Source of the DNA: CAZSRX01 sp964609675 [NCBI: uncultured Bacteroidota bacterium]
GTDB lineage: Bacteria > CLD3 > SB21
Assembly: GCA_964609675.1 (NCBI GenBank)
Contig: CAZSRX010000016.1
Location: 15,298-79,297 of the forward strand
Direction: 5' to 3'
Length of the DNA: 64,000 bases
Numbering within the stretch: the first letter of the stretch is position 1; every line of letters begins with the position of its first letter. Below the pieces are notes generated by a model. It was not told the origin of the DNA, did not search any database, and was given only the letters and a program-made list of their open reading frames with translations. Both the position numbers and the translations under genes were made by a program. This document shows, piece by piece, positions 1 to 9,025 of this stretch.

Positions 1-94
1 TGCGCCGGAGATTGTTATCTGAAATAATCTTGACAATTAAAACTACCAGGGCAAAAAAACCCAGCGGTACCAGAATTTCAACGACATGGGCCAT
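1..94 (-). CDS. N-terminus of small membrane protein (partial)
   Basis: The window edge cuts this minus-strand gene, leaving about 31 codons. It starts with ATG at 94-92, preceded by a good ribosome site (AAGGAG on the minus strand, 101-106). The visible peptide begins MAHVVEILVPLGFFALVVLI and continues with VKIISDNN, so it is one hydrophobic helix followed by charged residues. Small proteins of this shape (DUF6249-like) often lie next to ECF sigma genes in related bacteria, and here an ECF sigma gene lies divergently 148 bases away. The family is a guess; the existence of the gene is well supported by start, ribosome site and membrane segment. Confidence 0.6.
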   Translation of the reverse strand, partial: MAHVVEILVPLGFFALVVLIVKIISDNNLRR

Positions 95-163
95 AAAATA
101 CTCCTTATTTAAAATGATATGATTTTGTCATACTTACTGCAATCTGACCGCTGAATCGGAAAA

Positions 164-191
164 AAGTTGCATTTATTGCTGTTTGCAACTT
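164..191. promoter_or_regulatory. Inverted repeat in divergent promoter region of ECF sigma gene
   Basis: AAGTTGCA (164-171) and TGCAACTT (184-191) form a perfect 8-base inverted repeat with a 12-base spacer. It lies between the divergent small membrane gene and the ECF sigma gene. A CGTC at 202-205, resembling the -10 of many ECF promoters, follows the AAC of the right arm, but the spacing (about 12 bases) is shorter than usual. This could be an operator or part of an autoregulated promoter; that role is inferred. Confidence 0.35.
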
Positions 192-242
192 ATATTAAAA
201 TCGTCGGTCTGATATACCAGTTGCCAGTAATGCAAGGTGGAT

Positions 243-854
243 ATGACGGATTACCGACCGGTTATAGAAGCGGTTTTAAAAGGAAACCTTGATGATTTTA
301 AAATCATCATCGATGCGCATCAGGCGCTGGTCACACAGATTGTTTTCCGGATGATTCAGAATCCCGCGGACCGCGAAGAACTCGGACAGGAAATATTTGT
401 TAAGATTTATAAAAATTTATCCGGGTTTCAGTTTAATGCTAAACTCTCCACCTGGATTGCGCGGATTGCCTATAACAACTGCGTCAATTATCTGAAAAAA
501 AAGAAAGCAATGCTCTATACCGATTTTAAAATAGCCGATGCCGACCCGGAAGATGACGAGGCGTCCTTTTTTGAGGAATCCATCAGCGCGGATTACTGGA
601 GTACGACCGAGTCACCGGATCAACCGTTAATCAGACGGGAGACTTCGGAGGCGCTTTCCCGTTCCATGGAATCCCTGCCGGCAGTGTACCGTACCATTGT
701 TACGCTCTATCATGTTCAGGAAATGAGTTATCAGGAAATCAGCGGCATCACGAACCTGCCGGAAGGCACAGTGAAAAGTTATCTGTTTCGCGCGCGCCGA
801 ATGTTAAAAGAAAAATTATTATCCCAGTATCACCATGAGGATTTGAGCGTATGA
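243..854 (+). CDS. ECF-type RNA polymerase sigma factor
   Basis: A 203-residue sigma-70 family protein of the extracytoplasmic function group. Region 2 lies at about residues 20-90 (helix with DREELGQEIFVKIYKNL, then WIARIAYNNCVNYL). Region 4 is at about 135-195, with the helix-turn-helix MSYQEISGITNLPEGTVKSY. The acidic linker of about 40 residues between them is longer than usual. I chose ATG 243 because AAGG at 234-237 is properly placed for it; a GTG at 237 overlaps that ribosome site. The stop overlaps the start of the next gene (ATGA), so translation of sigma and its probable anti-sigma factor is coupled. The signal sensed cannot be read from the sequence. Confidence 0.9.
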   Translation: MTDYRPVIEAVLKGNLDDFKIIIDAHQALVTQIVFRMIQNPADREELGQEIFVKIYKNLSGFQFNAKLSTWIARIAYNNCVNYLKKKKAMLYTDFKIADADPEDDEASFFEESISADYWSTTESPDQPLIRRETSEALSRSMESLPAVYRTIVTLYHVQEMSYQEISGITNLPEGTVKSYLFRARRMLKEKLLSQYHHEDLSV

Positions 855-1342
855 ATCATTTAACTGACCGGGAAATACAGGATAGCCTGAGTGCGGATCC
901 CCAGTCTATTAAGGAACCTGCACGCGCGCACCTGTTGACCTGCGAACTTTGCCGCGAACGGCTGGCATGGTACCGCGGACTAGCCCTCAGACTGAAAGAA
1001 CCGCCGGCCGTTCAGTTTTCGCCCGCGTTTGCGGAGAACGTCCTCCGGACGATTCAGACGCAGAATGAAAGCCGGCTATTCTGGTTTGAACAGGCGCTGA
1101 CGGGGGGGTGTATCATTCTTGGGATCATTCTCGCATCCGTTTACATCGACTGGTCGTTTGTTAAAACATGGATAAATCAAGCGGCCGCGCTGGTGGCGCT
1201 CATCCCGTCACCGATTGCCGGGAGCGGATACAGCAAACTAGGGGTTTATCTGATATTTATCGCGGTTTTGCTGTGTGTTTTTAAAATTGCCGACCGCATT
1301 TGGACCCGACAGCGCGTCAGTTATCATAAACCAATTTATTAA
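851..1342 (+). CDS. Membrane anti-sigma factor with zinc-finger motif
   Basis: 163 residues. The N-terminal cytoplasmic part carries a zinc-binding anti-sigma motif, HLLTCELC (His-x3-Cys-x2-Cys), typical of factors that hold an ECF sigma inactive. Two hydrophobic segments follow (about residues 80-102 and 127-147), so the protein is a membrane protein with a short extracytoplasmic loop between them. It overlaps the sigma gene by four bases. Function is inferred from motif plus position; the class (RsiW/ZAS-like) is well known, the stimulus is not. Confidence 0.8.
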   Translation: MNHLTDREIQDSLSADPQSIKEPARAHLLTCELCRERLAWYRGLALRLKEPPAVQFSPAFAENVLRTIQTQNESRLFWFEQALTGGCIILGIILASVYIDWSFVKTWINQAAALVALIPSPIAGSGYSKLGVYLIFIAVLLCVFKIADRIWTRQRVSYHKPIY

Positions 1343-1345
1343 GCG

Positions 1346-2029
1346 ATGACCTGCGAAGAAATATTAAAGAAACTGGAATCGTCCGGCACCGAAAAAAACC
1401 GGCAGAAACTGCAGACTTTAGGCGCAGGCAATAGCGTCTTCGGTGTCAGCGAATCCAACCTGAAAAAATTGGCCGAGAAAACAGGCCCCAATCATGAACT
1501 TGGCCTTCAGCTGTGGGATAGCGGCTTCATCGAAGCGCAACGGTTGGCGACCATGATCATCGAGCCTGCCCGCCTGACTCCGGACGACATGGATCGAATG
1601 GTAGCGACGATAACGTATTATGAGGTTGCCGATGCGTTTGTAAAAAATGTAGTCGTTCAAACGCCGCATATCCTTCCGAAAATGAAATTATGGATTCAAT
1701 CTGAAAAGGAATACATCAAGCGCTGCGGTTATACTCTGCTGGCGCTTCTGGCCGAAGCGGTGCCATCGCCGATTACCAACGAGGAGTGGCTGGAATATAT
1801 TTATACCATCGAAAAAGAAATTTCCACTTCGCCTAACCGGTCCCGCGAGGCGATGAACGCCGCCCTGATAGCCATCGGCAAACGCAACAAGTTGTTGAAC
1901 ATGGAGGCGCTGATCATCGGTATGCGGATGGGACGAATAATCATCGAACACGGCGGCAAGGAAGTCCGGACGCCCTATGCGATGGATATACTCGGCGAGA
2001 AAAAGCTAAAACAGTCGTTTTTAGAATAA
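1346..2029 (+). CDS. DNA alkylation repair protein-like (AlkD/HEAT-like fold)
   Basis: 227 residues resembling the AlkD family of alkylpurine DNA glycosylases, which are built of HEAT-like helical repeats and excise positively charged alkylated bases. The helical pattern runs through the whole protein, with ATMIIEPARLTPDDMDRM and YIKRCGYTLLALLAEAV typical of the family. At the position where the family usually has a Trp-Asp-x-x-Asp type motif, the sequence reads YYEVADAF, so an Asp is kept but the aromatic differs; glycosylase activity is therefore uncertain. It starts three bases after the anti-sigma stop, without a clear ribosome site, so it may be read from the sigma operon mRNA. Confidence 0.75.
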   Translation: MTCEEILKKLESSGTEKNRQKLQTLGAGNSVFGVSESNLKKLAEKTGPNHELGLQLWDSGFIEAQRLATMIIEPARLTPDDMDRMVATITYYEVADAFVKNVVVQTPHILPKMKLWIQSEKEYIKRCGYTLLALLAEAVPSPITNEEWLEYIYTIEKEISTSPNRSREAMNAALIAIGKRNKLLNMEALIIGMRMGRIIIEHGGKEVRTPYAMDILGEKKLKQSFLE

Positions 2030-2139
2030 CCGAAAGTCACCGGTATTATCCCTCCTCCGGTGCCGGTAATCAAAACAGCAACATTTCTTTTTTAAGCGAA
2101 AAATATTTTCATCAAACAATTGATTAACAGCGGGTACCT

Positions 2140-2166
2140 GCCGACACGGCATCGATGCGTGTCGGC
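2140..2166. repeat. Strong hairpin (9-base arms)
   Basis: GCCGACACG (2140-2148) pairs perfectly with CGTGTCGGC (2158-2166) around a 9-base loop. It lies in the gap between the AlkD-like gene and the histidine kinase gene. No T tract follows, so it is not a classical terminator. I did not see a second copy in the window. Confidence 0.5.
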
Positions 2167-2283
2167 GCCAATTACTTACTCCAATAACATGCCATTGATC
2201 GGTCGTCAAGGCGGCGGCGTGTCTTGACATTTAAAAAAAATCAATTATTTTAAAAAAGAAAAAAGGGAGTGCGATTTTTTTAC

Positions 2284-3378
2284 ATGTCCTCGGCCGTTCG
2301 TAAATATTTTTGGATTTTCAATGTGGCGGCATGGACCGTGCTGGCGTTGTTTATGAGCCGCCAGTTGTATGACGCCTACCGACTGAGCGACCACCCCATC
2401 AACGGGTTTACCGCATTTATCATGGAGATGGCGTACTGCCTGCAGTGGATGCTTCTGGCTCCGCTGGTGCTGCGTCTGGCCATGCGGTTCCGTTTTGACA
2501 GCCGATCGTGGTATATCAGCGCGCCGGTGCACATTGTTTCCGGAATGATGCTGTCTTCGCTGACCATGATTGTCAGGACGATCCTGCAGTGGATTATCAT
2601 CCGGCAAATGGCTGCGCCGTTTTCCTGGGAACGCGTTCTGCATTCGGCGTTTGAAGCGTATGATTACGGCATCATGAGTTATCTGCTGTTGCTGCTGATT
2701 AGTTATGTATTTGAATATTACGGGCGTTTTCAGGAACGGGAACATGCCGCCGCCCGTTTAGAGACTCAGCTGGTGCAGGCGCAGCTCCAGGCGCTCCGGA
2801 TGCAACTTCATCCCCATTTTTTATTTAACACCCTGCACGCCATTGCGGTACTGATCCGCAAGAACGACCATCAGACCGCCGTGGCCATGCTCACCGGGCT
2901 GAGCGATTTGTTGCGTCTGACGCTGAACGGCGCGCCATCGCAGGAAGTATCCCTAAAGCAGGAGCTGGAAATATTAGACATCTATTTAAAGATTCAAAAA
3001 ATGCGTTTTCAGGACCGGCTCAGCGTTTCGATGGATATTTCGCCCGATGTTCTTGAGGCGCAGGTACCGCATCTGGTACTCCAGCCGCTGGTGGAAAACG
3101 CAATCCAGCACGGCATAGCGGCGCTTGCAAAGGCCGGTCACCTCAGCGTGCAGGCAAGACGCGAAAACGGATGGCTATGTGTCCGCGTTCAGGACGACGG
3201 CCCGGGCTTTACACAGCCTATCGAAGAACTGCAGAACGAAGGCATCGGTTTGTCCAATACGCGGGCCCGATTGCAAAAAATGTACGGCGCGTCCTGCTGT
3301 CTGGATCTGGCCAATCATCCCGAAGGCGGCGCAGTCGTCTCGCTGAAGATACCGTATCAAACCATTCCACAGACATGA
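2284..3378 (+). CDS. LytS/YpdA-type sensor histidine kinase
   Basis: 364 residues from ATG 2284. About four membrane helices fill residues 8-145. A short coiled segment follows, then the His_kinase domain with MQLHPHFLFNTLHAI (phosphoacceptor His176), and a C-terminal ATPase domain with N box (LVLQPLVENAIQHGI), G1 (VQDDGPGF) and G2 (GIGLSNTRARL). This layout is that of LytS/YehU kinases, which have no large periplasmic sensor. A GTG at 2269 is possible but abuts the GGGAG ribosome site; ATG 2284 leaves a 14-base gap. The stop overlaps the start of the response regulator gene, its likely partner. Confidence 0.88.
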   Translation: MSSAVRKYFWIFNVAAWTVLALFMSRQLYDAYRLSDHPINGFTAFIMEMAYCLQWMLLAPLVLRLAMRFRFDSRSWYISAPVHIVSGMMLSSLTMIVRTILQWIIIRQMAAPFSWERVLHSAFEAYDYGIMSYLLLLLISYVFEYYGRFQEREHAAARLETQLVQAQLQALRMQLHPHFLFNTLHAIAVLIRKNDHQTAVAMLTGLSDLLRLTLNGAPSQEVSLKQELEILDIYLKIQKMRFQDRLSVSMDISPDVLEAQVPHLVLQPLVENAIQHGIAALAKAGHLSVQARRENGWLCVRVQDDGPGFTQPIEELQNEGIGLSNTRARLQKMYGASCCLDLANHPEGGAVVSLKIPYQTIPQT

Positions 3379-4175
3379 ACCCTATTCGCACGTTAATTGT
3401 GGACGATGAACCGCTGGCGCGCGAAGGCATCCGCCTGCTGATTGAGAACAAACCGGCGTTTCAGGTCATCGGCGAATGCGGCAGCGGCGCCGAGGCCTTG
3501 GAATTTCTGAACCAGCAGCCTGCGGATCTCCTGTTCATCGACGTCCAGATGCCTGAAATGAACGGCATCGAAGCGGCAGCAGCTATCCGGCAGGAACCCA
3601 TGCCCATCGTCGTTTTTGTAACCGCTTACGATCAATATGCGCTGGAGGCTTTCCGCGTACACGCTTTGGATTATCTACTTAAACCGTTTAACGATGCGCA
3701 ATTTTATTCGGTTCTGGATCGTATCCGGGCTCTCGTGGAACAGCGGCAATTCAAAGACCTGAGCGACCGGTTGATTCAAATGCTCTCGCAGTATCATCAG
3801 GCGCGTAATGCTTTTCAACCAATATCACCGGCGACGGATTACATCACCAGGATTCCGGTTACCGCCGATGGTAAAATCGTTTTTATACGAACCAGCGATA
3901 TTGAATGGATCGAGGCCGCGGATTATTATGTCGAAATTCATACCCGATCCGGAATGTTTCTGCACCGTGAAACGATGAACCGGCTGGAGTCCCAACTGGA
4001 TCCGAAAAAATTTTTCCGCATCCACCGTTCGACGATTGTGCCTTTAGGATCTATCCAGGCTCTGGAACCTTATTTTAACGGCGAATATTATGTCGTGCTA
4101 GAAAACGGCCGAAAATTCAAACTCAGTAAAAATAGGGCCGATGAGCTGAAAAGACAATTGCAAATCACAGCCTGA
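3375..4175 (+). CDS. LytTR-family response regulator
   Basis: 266 residues. Receiver domain, about residues 1-120, with acidic pocket VDDEP, phosphoacceptor Asp in LLFIDVQMPEMNG, Thr in VTAYDQYALEAF, and Lys in LDYLLKPF. The C-terminal LytTR DNA-binding domain covers about 160-266 (IEWIEAADYYVEIHT, RIHRSTIV, KFKLSKNRADELKR). It should bind imperfect direct repeats upstream of targets after phosphorylation by the kinase encoded just upstream, with which it overlaps (ATGA at 3375-3378). An earlier in-frame start at 3171 exists only because the frame stays open inside the kinase gene. Confidence 0.9.
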   Translation: MNPIRTLIVDDEPLAREGIRLLIENKPAFQVIGECGSGAEALEFLNQQPADLLFIDVQMPEMNGIEAAAAIRQEPMPIVVFVTAYDQYALEAFRVHALDYLLKPFNDAQFYSVLDRIRALVEQRQFKDLSDRLIQMLSQYHQARNAFQPISPATDYITRIPVTADGKIVFIRTSDIEWIEAADYYVEIHTRSGMFLHRETMNRLESQLDPKKFFRIHRSTIVPLGSIQALEPYFNGEYYVVLENGRKFKLSKNRADELKRQLQITA

Positions 4176-4295
4176 CTTTATTTCACCGACTTAATCCATA
4201 TATTCTCTGCAAAAATCACTGCTTTGACTGCAGCATGGTTTCTTGGTGGTACTTTTTGTCTTATTTTGACTTGAGTACCAAATTAAGGAGATAAC

Positions 4296-4754
4296 ATGCA
4301 TTATGTATTGATTTTCTTAAACATTGTTTTAGTGTTTGGCTGTGCCCGTACGGAGGATGTTGAAAAAACCAGGCACGAACTGATGAACTTGGAGAGGACA
4401 TTCAGCGCAACCTCTGTCGAAAAGGGATTTTACGAGGCGCTGAGACTGTATAAAGCCGATGAAACAATGTTTTTAAAAGACCGGCCGGTAACCGATATCA
4501 GCGAGATTAATCAGATGCTGTCCAGAACTTTTTCCGGAACCGTGACCTGGGAGCCGCTATTCTGTGATGTATCGGCATCCGGCGATATGGGATATACTTA
4601 CGGGCCTGCAACATTCGAGGTGAAAGATTCTACCGGCAACCGTAAAGTTTTGACGAGTTATTACTTGACTATATGGAAAAAACAGCCGGACGGCCAGTGG
4701 AAATATGTCATGGATACCGGCACACAGCCTAAGCCGTCTGAATCAAATAAGTAG
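4296..4754 (+). CDS. Small lipoprotein with SnoaL/DUF4440-like domain
   Basis: 152 residues. The N-terminus is a lipoprotein signal with lipobox VFGC (Cys16), so the mature protein should be lipid-anchored in the envelope. The rest resembles the DUF4440/SnoaL-like cone fold (LMNLERTFSATSVEKGF early, YYLTIWKKQPDGQWKYVMD late), a group found in enzymes and in stand-alone binding proteins. A good ribosome site (AAGGAG) lies at about 4285. The preceding 120-base gap contains TGGTACT/AGTACCA (4247-4253, 4274-4280), an inverted repeat that may be an operator. Substrate unknown. Confidence 0.7.
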   Translation: MHYVLIFLNIVLVFGCARTEDVEKTRHELMNLERTFSATSVEKGFYEALRLYKADETMFLKDRPVTDISEINQMLSRTFSGTVTWEPLFCDVSASGDMGYTYGPATFEVKDSTGNRKVLTSYYLTIWKKQPDGQWKYVMDTGTQPKPSESNK

Positions 4755-4788
4755 TCATTTTGTTTTATAAATTGAAGGAGTCATAACC

Positions 4789-6561
4789 ATGTTAAGACAA
4801 TCGCTGATGATCACCTGGCTGATGGCCGTAATCGGAACATGGGATGTTAATGCGGACATCCTGCGGGTTCCGGCGGATTACGCAACGATTCAGGCGGCAA
4901 TCCAAGCCGCCGTCAATGGTGATACGGTGCTGGTAGCGCCGGGCACGTATTATGAAAATATCAATTACCGGGGAAAAGGCATTACGGTTGCCAGTCATTT
5001 TATCCTTGATAATAATGTCAGTCATATCGAAGCGACGATTATCGACGGCAGTCAGCCGGCGCATCCGGATACGGGCAGTTGTGTACTTATAACCAGTCCT
5101 ACATCGGCGACGGCCGGCGATACCAGCGCCGCGCTCATCGGGTTTACGATACGCAACGGCAGCGGCACCCGCTGGCGGGATGAGCACGGAGCGGGTTATT
5201 ACCGTGAAGGCGGCGGGATACTGGTCGAGTATCTGTCTCCGAGAATCATGTATAATCTGATAATGAATAATACGGCCACGAACACAATTAACTGCACGAG
5301 CGCCGGCGGCGGCGGTATCCGATGCGGCGACGGCAGTCCGAGGATAACCAACAATGTTATTGTCCGCAACACAGCGCTGTACGGACCGGCTATCGTTATC
5401 AACTATTGCGGCGGAGTAATAAGAAATAATATCATCCATCGCAACACGGGCGGCAGCGCGTATTACGGAGGTTCCGCGGTCTGGGCCAACAGTGACGGCC
5501 CTACAAGTAAAACCATTGAAAATAACATGATTATCGCGAATACTTCTACACTGACCAACGCGACCGGCGGCATCCTTATGTGGGGCACAAGTTGTACGCT
5601 CAGAAACAATATATTGTGGAGTAACGTTCCCAATCAGGTCAAGACACAATCCGGCGGCAGTTTCAGCGCATCTTATAACACGATTCAGGGTGGTTATTCA
5701 GGCGCCGGAAACCTATCGCAGAATCCATGCTTCGCAGACAGCGGTTTTATTTTAGCAGACGGTTCGTCCTGTATTGATGCCGGAAATCCTGATTCCGTTT
5801 ATTTCGATCCTGAAAATTCGTTAGCGCCGGGTTATGCGCTCTGGCCGTCAAAAGGGGGATTGCGTAACGATCAGGGAGCTTACGGCGGAAGCGGCAGAAT
5901 CCTTTTGCCGCTCATCACAGGAGCCTGGTTTCAGTTGAATACATCCTTGCTGAATTTCGGAACCGTCAATCTTAACGATTCCGTGACCGGAAAAATTGTT
6001 GTGGCGAATTATGGCATTAGTCCCTTGTTGATGGACAGCGTGGTGATTAAGAACGGAAGTCCCGGCGTGACGATTGCCAATCTACCGCCAAGCATACTGG
6101 CGCCTGTAAAGACGGATACTATCTTTGTCGGATGGAAGCCCCTCACCGCGGATGCGCTCAGTGACACGGTTCTTATTTACCATTCCGATACAACCACCGC
6201 ATCGCCACGGATGGCCCGCATCACCGGAACGGTTGCCACGGTGGCGGTACCGGATGACCGGGAACGTCCTCAGGCATTTTATCTGGAGCCCAACTTTCCG
6301 AATCCTTTTAATCCTTCTACCGTGATCCGTTATCAGTTAGCCGAACGCAGTGCCGTTTCATTAAAAATTTACAACCTGCTCGGGCAGGAAATTGTTTCTT
6401 TAGTAAAGGGCTACTATCCGGCGGGGCATTACCAAACCGTGTGGAACGGCAGGGATGATTCAGGAAAATCCGTGAGCGGAGGCGTGTATATCTACCGGCT
6501 TCAGGCCTTTGCAGACGGTCAAAGCCACGTGCAATCGAGAAAAATGATTTTAATTAAATGA
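4789..6561 (+). CDS. Secreted right-handed beta-helix protein with Por-type C-terminal sorting domain
   Basis: 590 residues. A signal peptide (about 1-23) is followed by a parallel beta-helix region, opened by DYATIQAAIQAAVNGDTVLV and followed by many N-x-I/V turns (residues about 25-330). Next comes an ASH/choice-of-anchor-like beta domain (about 385-485). It ends with a FlgD-like domain starting NFPNPFNPSTVIRYQL and closing with SRKMILIK, the form seen in type A Por/type IX sorting signals. Such proteins are normally exported through the outer membrane and kept on the surface or released. No polysaccharide-lyase residues could be assigned. GGAG precedes the ATG at normal spacing. Confidence 0.8.
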   Translation: MLRQSLMITWLMAVIGTWDVNADILRVPADYATIQAAIQAAVNGDTVLVAPGTYYENINYRGKGITVASHFILDNNVSHIEATIIDGSQPAHPDTGSCVLITSPTSATAGDTSAALIGFTIRNGSGTRWRDEHGAGYYREGGGILVEYLSPRIMYNLIMNNTATNTINCTSAGGGGIRCGDGSPRITNNVIVRNTALYGPAIVINYCGGVIRNNIIHRNTGGSAYYGGSAVWANSDGPTSKTIENNMIIANTSTLTNATGGILMWGTSCTLRNNILWSNVPNQVKTQSGGSFSASYNTIQGGYSGAGNLSQNPCFADSGFILADGSSCIDAGNPDSVYFDPENSLAPGYALWPSKGGLRNDQGAYGGSGRILLPLITGAWFQLNTSLLNFGTVNLNDSVTGKIVVANYGISPLLMDSVVIKNGSPGVTIANLPPSILAPVKTDTIFVGWKPLTADALSDTVLIYHSDTTTASPRMARITGTVATVAVPDDRERPQAFYLEPNFPNPFNPSTVIRYQLAERSAVSLKIYNLLGQEIVSLVKGYYPAGHYQTVWNGRDDSGKSVSGGVYIYRLQAFADGQSHVQSRKMILIK

Positions 6562-6601
6562 ATAGTTTCAAACCGATGGATTTTTATTGAAGAATGGTAC
6601 A

Positions 6602-6630
6602 CGGGAATATTAAAAATATTCCCGTTTTTA
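6602..6630. terminator. Bidirectional intrinsic terminator
   Basis: CGGGAATATT (6602-6611) pairs perfectly with AATATTCCCG (6615-6624) around a 3-base loop and is followed by TTTTTATTT. It lies between the convergent beta-helix and E1 dehydrogenase genes and could end transcription from both sides. Confidence 0.8.
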
Positions 6631-6683
6631 TTTCGATAAAACCGGAAGGCGAATGGAGTTGGTCTTCCGATAGTGATTTTTGG

Positions 6684-8714
6684 TCAGTAAGCGAGTAACG
6701 TTTCGAGTTTATTTTTAATATCTTCTTCGTTTACTAAAACGGCCGCTTCGAGTATTCGCGAGAAGGGCACCGGAGAGTCTTTGCTGCCCAGTCGCATGAC
6801 CGGGGCGTCGAGAAATTCGAAGCAGGTTTCTGCGATGCGGGCGGCGATTTCGCCGCCGAACCCTCCGGTAATTTTATCTTCATGCACCACCAGCGCGCGG
6901 CCGGTTTTTTTTACGGATTGCCGGATCGTTTCCATATCGAGCGGAATCAGCGAACGGATATCGATGACTTCGACGGAACGGTTTAGTTCGGCCAGTTTTG
7001 CGGCGGCGCGGAGCGACCAGTGCACGGTGGTTCCGTAAGTTATTACGGTGGCGTCCGTTCCGGGCCTGCGGATACGGGCTTTGCCGAACGGGACCACATG
7101 ATCGGGCCCGGTCTTTGGGCTTTGCGCGAATATCTGGTTGTAGAGGTACTTGGGTTCCAGGAACAGCGTAACGCCGCGCGAGCGGATGGCGGTTCGCAGC
7201 AGGCCGCAGGCGTCATCGGCGAAGGCCGGCACGACGATGCGCAGACCGGGGAGCGCCGCCATCAGGCCCTCGACATTCTGCGAGTGATACAATCCGCCGC
7301 CGATATAACCGCCACTGGCCAGGCGCAGGACGATGTTGGGGCTGTTTTGGCCGTTCGAGCGGTAATATTCATGACTGGTTTCCACCACCTGTTCCATAGC
7401 CGGCCAGACGTAATCAGCGAACTGCGCGGCTTCGATTACGATGCGGATATCGTCCCGGAAACGCGAAAAACCGTTGGCCGTGCCGACGATATAGTCCTCG
7501 GCGATCGGCGCGTTAAACACCCGCTCCGGCCCGAATGCCTGCAGCATCCCCTTGGTAACATTAAACACGCCGCCCTTGTCTTTGGAGGCAACGTCCTGGC
7601 CCCAGAGAAACGTGTGTGGGTTGCGCGTAAATTCTTCGTGCAGGGTCCGGTTAATCGCTTCGCGGAGTTTCTCCGTCGATTCGCCTTCGGGTACCGGCGT
7701 TTCCTCAACTTCCAGCGGTTCCGGTGTGATAAAGTCGGTAGCGGTGGACGGGTCGGGCGTGGGCGCTTCTTCGGCGCGCCGGGCGGCTTCCTGAACGGTG
7801 GTTTCGTTTTCCGTTTCGATGCGCGCCAGTTCTTCTTCCGTGAAAAATTTATTTTCTAACAAATAATTCCTGAAATTCAGGAGCGGGTCTTTGGAACGGG
7901 CTTCTTGCAGTTCTTCGGGTGAGCGGTACAATTCCTGCCGGTCGCTGTTGGAGTGCGAATGCAGTCGCAGGCAGTCCGCGTGCACCAGCGCCGGCCCTTT
8001 GCCGGCATGCACATAATCCAGCGCCGCATCCATGGCGCGGCGGCTGTCAAAGAAATCCTTGCCGTCGCAGTTGAAAACGCCGAGGTTTTTTAGCCCTTTG
8101 TAATTATCCGAAACGACGGGATTGGCCGTCTGCTGGGCAAGCGGCACGCTGATGCCGTAGCGGTTGTTCTGGATGACAAAGATGACCGGCAGTATCTCTC
8201 GGGACGCGCCGTTGAGCGCCTCGTACACATAACCTTCGGAGGACGACGCTTCCCCGAAGCTGGCGAATGCGATCGCGTCGGATTGGTAATATTTGATTGC
8301 CCGCGCTACGCCGACAGCATGCAGCGTGTGGTTGGAAACATTGGAAGATACATTCTCAATCTGAATCGACGGCTTGGCAAAATGATTGGACATATGCCGG
8401 CCGCCGCCCGCCACGTCGTCCCGGCGGCTGAGGCCGTTCAGCATGATTTCCTCCACCGTTATTCCCGCCGCCAGGCACGTCAGCTGGTCGCGATAATACG
8501 GAAATAAAAAATCTTTACCCGGGCGAAAGGAAAGCCCTAAAGCCAGTTGGATGCCTTCGTGCCCCGCGCACATGGCCAGATACGACCATCCCTTCGCCTG
8601 ACGGATGAAACGCGACGCCTGTTCGTCAATGAGCCGGCTGGTATGCGCCAGACGATACCACGGCTCTAGCGTCGTCTTATCATAATCGGTTTTGACGGAA
8701 TTATTTTTTTTCAA
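6684..8714 (-). CDS. Fused alpha/beta 2-oxoacid (2-oxoisovalerate-type) dehydrogenase E1
   Basis: 676 residues when started at TTG 8714, which has AGAGGG 8 bases upstream; the open frame extends 39 codons further but that part is AT-rich and unlike the family. The N-terminal half is the E1 alpha, thiamine diphosphate-binding part (GEASSSEGYVYEALN and VIQNNRYGIS). The C-terminal half is the E1 beta transketolase-like part (FNAPIAEDYIVGTANGFSRF, RLASGGYIGGGLYHS, VVHEDKITGGFGGEIAA). The linker is acidic and proline-rich. The enzyme should decarboxylate branched-chain or related 2-oxoacids and pass the acyl group to a lipoyl E2. No E2 or E3 gene lies nearby, so the partner subunits are elsewhere. 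Confidence 0.85.
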   Translation of the reverse strand: MKKNNSVKTDYDKTTLEPWYRLAHTSRLIDEQASRFIRQAKGWSYLAMCAGHEGIQLALGLSFRPGKDFLFPYYRDQLTCLAAGITVEEIMLNGLSRRDDVAGGGRHMSNHFAKPSIQIENVSSNVSNHTLHAVGVARAIKYYQSDAIAFASFGEASSSEGYVYEALNGASREILPVIFVIQNNRYGISVPLAQQTANPVVSDNYKGLKNLGVFNCDGKDFFDSRRAMDAALDYVHAGKGPALVHADCLRLHSHSNSDRQELYRSPEELQEARSKDPLLNFRNYLLENKFFTEEELARIETENETTVQEAARRAEEAPTPDPSTATDFITPEPLEVEETPVPEGESTEKLREAINRTLHEEFTRNPHTFLWGQDVASKDKGGVFNVTKGMLQAFGPERVFNAPIAEDYIVGTANGFSRFRDDIRIVIEAAQFADYVWPAMEQVVETSHEYYRSNGQNSPNIVLRLASGGYIGGGLYHSQNVEGLMAALPGLRIVVPAFADDACGLLRTAIRSRGVTLFLEPKYLYNQIFAQSPKTGPDHVVPFGKARIRRPGTDATVITYGTTVHWSLRAAAKLAELNRSVEVIDIRSLIPLDMETIRQSVKKTGRALVVHEDKITGGFGGEIAARIAETCFEFLDAPVMRLGSKDSPVPFSRILEAAVLVNEEDIKNKLETLLAY

Positions 8715-9025
8715 GTTGTTAACCCTCTGATTTATTCTTTTCAAAAATAATAACACTTTAATAATTATTTTATTTCTGTATTTCAAGTTCATTTTATTCT
8801 GCGGATACATTCGGCTGAATTTTGAAATCAATTAATATTAGTTTGAAATATCCGCCGGCGTAACATCTTCCTATAGATTTTTCTTGAAATAGAAAAAAAA
8901 AAATTCTATATAGCTATAAAGTTTGTATTGCTTATCTTAAAGAAAGATGATACGCCTTTCATAAGCTGTTCATATAATTTTCTAATTTTAATTTACCACT
9001 CATTGATTGAAGGAGCATACCGGAT
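8715..9025. other. AT-rich divergent intergenic region
   Basis: About 310 bases between the divergent E1 dehydrogenase and lamin-tail protein genes. It is very AT-rich and should hold promoters for both. AAGGAG at 9010-9015 is the ribosome site of the next gene. I see no RNA gene or convincing operator. Confidence 0.5.

Noticed and set aside
2035-2075. Possible terminator (CACCGG...CCGGTG) after the AlkD-like gene
   Set aside because: The arms are short, the loop long, and no T tract follows directly.
3171-3374. N-terminal extension of the LytTR regulator
   Set aside because: The frame is open inside the kinase gene, but the receiver domain begins at ATG 3375, which overlaps the kinase stop in the usual coupled form.
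4792-5649. 285-codon open frame on the minus strand
   Set aside because: Opposite the beta-helix gene and explained by its repetitive codon pattern.
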